Shown here: piece after piece, positions 5,813 through 10,098 of the stretch
Position numbering within the stretch: position 1 is the first letter of the stretch
How the letters are laid out: the number at the start of each line of letters is the position of its first letter
Position numbers and translations under genes: made by a program
Notes under the pieces: generated by a model
Database searches by the model: none
What the model saw: only the letters and a program-made list of their open reading frames with translations
What the model was told of the DNA's origin: nothing
Source of the DNA: an uncultured Oscillospiraceae bacterium
GTDB lineage: Bacteria > Bacillota_A > Clostridia > Oscillospirales > Oscillospiraceae
Assembly: GCA_947631675.1 (NCBI GenBank)
Contig: CANRMG010000058.1
Location: 1 to 10,098, forward strand
Reading direction: 5' to 3'
Length of the DNA: 10,098 nucleotides

Positions 5813-7870
5813 ATGAACGATCTTACGCGGAACATCCGAGAACTGAGGGGCGTCGGCGAGACACGGGCCAAGGCCCTGGAAAAGCTGGGCGTGCATGACC
5901 TGGGGGACCTTCTGGGCTATTTTCCCCGGGCCTATGAGGACCGGCGGCATTTCTATGCCATCGCCGACGCGCCCACGGACCGGCCGGTGTGCGTGAAGGC
6001 CATGGTGGCCGACACGCCCCGGGCCGTGCGGGCCCGCAGGGGCATGGAGCTTCTGAAGCTCAAGGCCGTGGATGACACCGGCGAGCTGGACATCACTTTT
6101 TTCAACCAAAACTACCTGAAAGACCAGTTCCGGCCGGGGGATGAATACGTTTTTTACGGCCGGCCGGACAGCTTTGGCCGCTACCGGACCATGACAAGCC
6201 CCGCCTTTGAGCGGGCCGACCGCCAGGGCGTGGTCACGGGCCGCATCCTGCCCATCTACCGGCTGAAGGCAGGCGTGACGCAAAAATTCCTCATGGGCCT
6301 GATCGCTCAGGCCCTGGCCCTCTGCGCCGACCAGGCGCCGGACGCTCTGCCTCCCGCCCTCACGGAGCGGCTGCACCTGGCCCAGGCCCCCTACGCCTAT
6401 GAGAACATCCACTTCCCCCGGGACGACCAGGCCCTGGAGCAAGCCCGCCGGCGGCTGGTATTCGAGGAGCTGTTCGTGCTGGCCGCGGCCCTGGGCGCCA
6501 TGCGCCGGGAGCGCACGGCGGAGCCTGGGCGCGCCATCCGGCCCCGCCCCATGGACCCGTTCTGGGCCGCCCTTCCCTACCGGCCCACAAACGCCCAGGT
6601 CCGGGCGGTGAACGAGGCGCTGGCCGACATGGCCTCCGGCGTGCCCATGAGCAGGCTTTTGCAGGGCGACGTGGGCAGCGGCAAGACGCTGGTGGCGGCG
6701 GCCCTCATCTGGCAGGCGGTGCAAAACGGCCAGCAGGCCGCCTTCATGGCCCCCACGGAGATCCTGGCGGAACAGCACTATCAGAACCTGACGGCCCTGC
6801 TGGAGTCGCTGGGCGTGCATGTGGTAAAGCTGACCGGCTCCATGAAGGCGTCGGAGAAGCGGAACGTGAACGAGCTTTTGCAGGCCGGTCTCGCCCAGGC
6901 AGCCGTGGGCACCCATGCGCTCATCAGCGCGGGCGTGGCCTTCCGTGACCTGGGCCTCGTCATCACCGACGAGCAGCACCGCTTCGGCGTGGAGCAGCGA
7001 AGCGCCCTGGCCGGCAAGGGGGCACGGCCCCATGTGTTGGTCATGTCCGCCACCCCCATCCCCCGGACGCTGGCTCTCATCATCTACGGGGACCTGGACA
7101 TCTCCGTGCTGGACGAGCTGCCTCCCGGGCGGCAGAAGGTGGACACCTTCGCCCTTGGCGAGGATATGCGGGCGCGGATATGGCGGTTCGTGCGCCGGCT
7201 GGTGGGCGAGGGCCGGCAGGTATTCATCGTCTGCCCCATGGTGGAAGAGAACGAGGACCTGCCCCCCAGCGTGAAGAGCGCTGAGAAGTGGGCAAAAACA
7301 CTGCAGACGGAGGTATTTCCCGACCTGCGGGTAGCCTGTGTCCACGGAAAGATGAAGGCGAAGGACAAGGACGCTGTGATGGCGGCCTTCGCCGCGGGCG
7401 GATATGACATCCTCGTGTCCACCACCGTGATCGAGGTGGGCGTGGACGTGCCCAACGCGGCGCTGATGATCGTGGAGAACGCCGACCGCTTCGGTCTCAG
7501 CCAGCTCCATCAGCTTCGCGGCCGGGTGGGCCGTGGACAGCACAAGAGCTACTGCGTGCTGTTCTCCGACGCCGACACCCCAGATGCCAAGGCCCGGCTT
7601 GGCATCATGACAAAGACGAGCGATGGCTTTAAAATATCCGAAGAGGACCTGCGCCTGCGGGGTCCCGGCGACTTCTTCGGCTCCCGGCAGCACGGCCTGC
7701 CGGAGATGCACGTGGCGGACCTTTCCGGCGATATGCGGGTTCTGAAACAGGCCCAGGAGGAGGCCAACGCGGTCCTGGCCGCTGACCCGGATCTGTCCCT
7801 GCCCCAGCACCGCCCCCTCAAAGAGCGCATCGACAAGCTGTTCGAGATACACGGAGATACGTTTAACTGA
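5813..7870 (+). CDS. recG: ATP-dependent DNA helicase RecG
   Basis: RecG is a superfamily-2 double-stranded DNA translocase that remodels stalled forks and branched recombination intermediates; it acts on the chromosome in the cytoplasm. The 685 residues match the usual full length. The N-terminus has the family signature LRGVGETRAKALEKLGV and LLGYFPRAYEDRR, then the wedge/OB-fold DNA-binding domain (to about residue 150). Helicase motifs are Walker A GDVGSGKT (285-292), DEQH box (386-389), SATPIPRT (412-419) and motif VI QLRGRVGRGQ (567-576). The C-terminal translocation segment has SEEDLRLRGPGDFFG (609-623). All key residues are intact. The ATG at 5813 is the only sensible start: the conserved N-terminus begins there, and no in-frame alternative lies close upstream. 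There is no ribosome binding site, and the promoter -10 box is six bases upstream. It is transcribed alone, divergently from the M3 peptidase, and ends at a strong terminator. Confidence 0.98.
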   Translation: MNDLTRNIRELRGVGETRAKALEKLGVHDLGDLLGYFPRAYEDRRHFYAIADAPTDRPVCVKAMVADTPRAVRARRGMELLKLKAVDDTGELDITFFNQNYLKDQFRPGDEYVFYGRPDSFGRYRTMTSPAFERADRQGVVTGRILPIYRLKAGVTQKFLMGLIAQALALCADQAPDALPPALTERLHLAQAPYAYENIHFPRDDQALEQARRRLVFEELFVLAAALGAMRRERTAEPGRAIRPRPMDPFWAALPYRPTNAQVRAVNEALADMASGVPMSRLLQGDVGSGKTLVAAALIWQAVQNGQQAAFMAPTEILAEQHYQNLTALLESLGVHVVKLTGSMKASEKRNVNELLQAGLAQAAVGTHALISAGVAFRDLGLVITDEQHRFGVEQRSALAGKGARPHVLVMSATPIPRTLALIIYGDLDISVLDELPPGRQKVDTFALGEDMRARIWRFVRRLVGEGRQVFIVCPMVEENEDLPPSVKSAEKWAKTLQTEVFPDLRVACVHGKMKAKDKDAVMAAFAAGGYDILVSTTVIEVGVDVPNAALMIVENADRFGLSQLHQLRGRVGRGQHKSYCVLFSDADTPDAKARLGIMTKTSDGFKISEEDLRLRGPGDFFGSRQHGLPEMHVADLSGDMRVLKQAQEEANAVLAADPDLSLPQHRPLKERIDKLFEIHGDTFN

Positions 7871-7874
7871 ATAT

Positions 7875-7908
7875 AAAAAAGACGCCTCCGAAGGGAGGCG
7901 TCTTTTTT
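7875..7908. terminator. Bidirectional intrinsic terminator shared by recG and the convergent membrane-protein gene
   Basis: A perfect 9-bp stem (GACGCCTCC 7881-7889 with GGAGGCGTC 7894-7902, loop GAAG) is flanked by six A on the left and six T on the right. It therefore serves as an intrinsic terminator on both strands. It begins five bases after the recG stop. The TAA stop of the minus-strand gene (7907-7909) overlaps its outer edge. Confidence 0.95.
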
Positions 7909-8557
7909 ATTGCTGTCCTGCATTTTTCCGCAGTGTCCGAAGGGCCTTTGTGCTCTTTTCGATCATACAGATCGCTATGATCATGACGGTAAGGCATACC
8001 CCGGAGCCGGTGGCTACTGTCATCACACTGCGAAATTGCTCCTCTCCCGGCCCGCCAAATTGATCGATCAGCGCTGTCTCCAGCGCCAGAATGGACACCA
8101 GCGCCGCCACGAACCGAATGATCCTGGCGGCGGACAGGATCGGGCTGTCATATCTGCGTGCCCTGCCCATGCGGATGGCCGCGCTGATAACGGCGTAGAA
8201 GGCATAGGCGGCCATGGCATAGTTGAAATAGCCCGGATACCTGAATCCCCGGCCGTAGCGGACCATGAAGAACACGATCCCCATGAGCGCCTGGTTCATC
8301 ACGAGAAGCAATATCCCACAGGTACGATACCGGCGCAGTTCCGTCTCCGGTCCGTCCTTTTCCCCGACACGCCGCACCAGCAGGTACCGCATGACGGCCA
8401 GAAGAGAGAAATAGACCGCCAGGGCCACGAACCACGCCGAACGGGCGTACAGCCCCATGCCCAGCTCCAGCAGGATATAGAAAACATTGATGGCAAGTCC
8501 AAACCAGAGGGACGCCCGGGTGCGCGACCGCGCCTTGTCCAGGCTTCTCTCATCCAT
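7907..8557 (-). CDS. Six-helix integral membrane protein of unknown function
   Basis: I do not recognise a named family. The 216-residue protein has a charged N-terminus (MDERSLDKARSRTR) and about six hydrophobic helices near residues 16-37, 42-62, 79-99, 110-129, 144-164 and 181-199. It ends in a basic cytoplasmic tail (KSTKALRTLRKN). Visible features are a helix pair with INVFYILLELGMGLYARSAW then MRYLLVRR, and short Arg-rich loops (RMGRARR). Six helices and the Asn/Gly pattern of the first vaguely recall cation diffusion facilitators, but the His/Asp metal site is absent, so that name is not justified. The start is the ATG at 8557, six bases after AGGAGGTG; the GTG at 8566 overlaps that ribosome binding site and is rejected. 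No clear promoter was found in the 58 bases before it, so it may rely on read-through from the S1 gene's terminator. Confidence 0.8.
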   Translation of the reverse strand: MDERSLDKARSRTRASLWFGLAINVFYILLELGMGLYARSAWFVALAVYFSLLAVMRYLLVRRVGEKDGPETELRRYRTCGILLLVMNQALMGIVFFMVRYGRGFRYPGYFNYAMAAYAFYAVISAAIRMGRARRYDSPILSAARIIRFVAALVSILALETALIDQFGGPGEEQFRSVMTVATGSGVCLTVMIIAICMIEKSTKALRTLRKNAGQQ

Positions 8558-8610
8558 CAATACCACCTCCTGCGTTTTCCAATATGTTGCATCGCGCTTT
8601 ATCTCTCGAT

Positions 8611-8643
8611 AAAAAGAAGGCGTTCCCTCGCGGAAACGCCTTC
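8611..8643 (-). terminator. Intrinsic terminator of the ribosomal protein S1 gene
   Basis: On the minus strand, GAAGGCGTT pairs with AACGCCTTC (8635-8643 with 8616-8624). Two further GC pairs inside are possible across a one-base bulge. The stem is followed by TTTTTAT (8609-8615). It starts 20 bases after the S1 stop codon. The membrane-protein gene follows in the same direction, so incomplete termination could feed it. Confidence 0.9.
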
Positions 8644-8662
8644 TCTGTCGATAGTCAGGACA

Positions 8663-10066
8663 TTATTCCTCGGTCTCGGCGGGCTCGTCCTCTTCGGGGG
8701 CAACGCCGGTGGCCTCGCCGGTAGCGGAGATCTCATAGACCAGCGCGTCGGCCTCGGGCTTGGGCTCCGGCTTGGGCTCTCTGGGAGCGCGGGCACGGGC
8801 GGGTTCCGGCTCGATGAGGGCGCGGATGGAGAGGCTGATCTTCTGCTTCTCCTCGTCGATGGCGGTGATCTTCGCATCCACCTCCTGGCCGACGGACAGG
8901 ACCTCTTCGGGCTTGCCGATGCGGCGGTTGGCGATCTGGGAGATGTGGATCAGACCGTCCACACCGGGCACGACCTCGGCAAAGGCGCCGAAGGGCATGA
9001 GCTTGACCACCTTCACGCTGGCCACGTCGCCGACCTTGTAAGCGCCGGTGAACTTCAGCCAGGGGTTGTCCTCCGCCTTGCGGTAGCCCAGGGAGATCTT
9101 CTTCTTTTCGGGATCGAAGCTGATGACGTGCACTTCTACTTCCTGGCCGACGCTCAGCACGTCCTCAGGCTTGCGAATGCGGTCCCAGCTGATCTCGGAC
9201 ACATGGACCATGCCGTCCACGCCGCCGATGTCCACAAAGGCGCCATAGCTGGTCATGCTCTTGACCACGCCCTGATAGACCTTACCGTTCTCGATCTCGG
9301 CCCAGACCTTCTCGGCCTGCTCCTTGCGCTCCCGGGCGGCCACGCTGCGGATGGAGCCGACGACGCGCTTGCGGGCCCGGTTGACCTCGGTGATGCGGAA
9401 GCGGACGGTCTTGCCCAGCAGGTTCGCCATGGGCTCGTCCCGGCCAAGGCCGGTCTGGGAAGCGGGGATGAATACCCGGATGCCCTTGATGTTGATGACG
9501 ACGCCGCCCTTGTTCTCCTCGGAGACCTTGCCCTCCAGGACGGTGCCATCCTCGTAGGCGGCCTCAATGTCTGTCCAGCTCTTGGCCGCATCCAGGCGGC
9601 GCTTGGACAGCTGCACAGTGCCCTCCACGTCATTTACGCGAACAACAGAAGCCTGGATCTCGTCGCCGACCTTCACCAGATCGTTGATGTCTACGCCCGG
9701 GGTATCGTTCGTGAACTCGGATACGGATATGTATCCGGAGTGCTTGGTGGGCAGGTCGATGGTTATTTCCGTAGCGCCGATGGCGGCGACAACGCCGGTG
9801 ACGGTCTCACCGTTGTGGATGGTGCGAATGGAATCCTCCAGCATCTGGTCGAAGCTCTTCTCGCCGCTCTCAGCAGCGGGAGTCTCCTCGGCGGCAGGCG
9901 CTTCCTCGGCGGCAGGCGCTTCCTCGGCGGCGGGGGCTTCCTCCACGGGAGCTTCCTCGACGGCGGGGGTCTCCTCTGCCACGGGGGCCGCTTCGGCCGC
10001 GGGAGTCTCCTCCACAGGGGCCGTCTCGACGGCGGGTTCTTCCTTCAGGATCTCAGGCTCGTTCAT
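8663..10066 (-). CDS. rpsA: 30S ribosomal protein S1 (four S1 domains, acidic N-terminal extension)
   Basis: This RNA-binding protein has four S1 (OB-fold) domains near residues 86-156, 174-240, 261-329 and 345-416, the usual content of Firmicute RpsA. It should act at the 30S subunit and with mRNA. The third and fourth domains carry the best motifs (SYGAFVDIGGVDGMVHVSEIS and PFGAFAEVVPGVDGLIHISQI regions), each followed by EDVLSVGQEV or EEVLSVGQEV. The first two are more divergent, as is normal for S1. Residues 1-67 are low-complexity Ala/Pro/Glu with tandem APAAEE units, and the tail after 417 is rich in Pro, Glu and Arg/Lys; both are probably disordered. The ATG at 10066 lies ten bases after AAGGAGGT (10077-10084). 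Its promoter is outside the window and its terminator is at 8611-8643. At 467 residues it is somewhat longer than typical clostridial S1, because of the N-terminal extension. Confidence 0.92.
   Translation of the reverse strand: MNEPEILKEEPAVETAPVEETPAAEAAPVAEETPAVEEAPVEEAPAAEEAPAAEEAPAAEETPAAESGEKSFDQMLEDSIRTIHNGETVTGVVAAIGATEITIDLPTKHSGYISVSEFTNDTPGVDINDLVKVGDEIQASVVRVNDVEGTVQLSKRRLDAAKSWTDIEAAYEDGTVLEGKVSEENKGGVVINIKGIRVFIPASQTGLGRDEPMANLLGKTVRFRITEVNRARKRVVGSIRSVAARERKEQAEKVWAEIENGKVYQGVVKSMTSYGAFVDIGGVDGMVHVSEISWDRIRKPEDVLSVGQEVEVHVISFDPEKKKISLGYRKAEDNPWLKFTGAYKVGDVASVKVVKLMPFGAFAEVVPGVDGLIHISQIANRRIGKPEEVLSVGQEVDAKITAIDEEKQKISLSIRALIEPEPARARAPREPKPEPKPEADALVYEISATGEATGVAPEEDEPAETEE
9884..9937 (-). 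repeat. Three tandem 18-base units encoding APAAEE inside rpsA
   Basis: Residues 44-61 of S1 are three successive APAAEE hexapeptides, from near-identical 18-base units (two carry ggcggcaggcgcttcctc on the plus strand; the third differs by a few bases). Degenerate copies (APVEE, TPAAE, APVAEE, TPAVEE) extend the pattern from about 9866 to 10050. The unit is a multiple of three, so copy-number change would keep the frame. Confidence 0.85.
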
Positions 10067-10098
10067 TTTGTTTACTACCTCCTTAATTATCCACGAGG

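Noticed and set aside
5684..7852. 722-codon minus-strand open frame antisense to recG
   Set aside because: recG on the other strand has every helicase motif. The antisense product is rich in His, Gly and Gln with no family features, a known artefact of high GC at third codon positions.
8558..8566. GTG at 8566 as start of the membrane protein
   Set aside because: It overlaps the AGGAGGTG ribosome binding site; the ATG at 8557 has correct spacing.

Overview
The window reads as ordinary chromosomal DNA of a GC-rich Firmicute, most likely a clostridium of the Oscillospiraceae type. The grounds are strong AAGGAGGT-type ribosome binding sites, a clostridial Sec signal peptide (Leu/Val core ending in PAFA), an Ami-type (streptococcus-like) oligopeptide importer, a four-S1-domain RpsA and a Firmicute-type RecG. 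No tRNA, rRNA, CRISPR array or insertion sequence was seen. The genus is inference.

Layout, left to right. 1-1361 (minus): an AmiC/OppB-type permease with a very large extracytoplasmic loop, cut by the left edge. 1362-1508: a hairpin-rich spacer. 1509-3694 (minus): its oligopeptide substrate-binding protein, interrupted by one single-base frameshift near 2552. 3695-3983: a leader packed with inverted repeats and a near-consensus promoter. 3984-5690 (minus): a cytoplasmic M3-family zinc oligoendopeptidase. 5691-5812: back-to-back promoters. 5813-7870 (plus): recG. 7875-7908: a bidirectional terminator. 7907-8557 (minus): an unrecognised six-helix membrane protein. 8611-8643: the terminator of the next gene. 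8663-10066 (minus): ribosomal protein S1 with an acidic Ala/Pro/Glu repeat tail at its N-terminus.

The left half is a peptide-nutrition module. Peptides are captured outside by the binding protein, pass through the Ami-type channel (remaining subunits lie beyond the left edge) and can be cut in the cytoplasm by the M3 peptidase. The right half is housekeeping: recombination and fork rescue (RecG), and translation (S1).

The most unusual observation is in the binding protein. The segment that forms the C-terminal part of AmiA/AliA/AliB-type proteins lies at the N-terminus here, directly after the signal peptide. The protein stops just where that segment would normally begin. This looks like a natural circular permutation of a peptide-binding protein, and the signal peptide has no lipobox. 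Secondary points are the hairpin-rich leader of this gene, a probable leaderless recG mRNA, and the repeat-encoded tail of S1.
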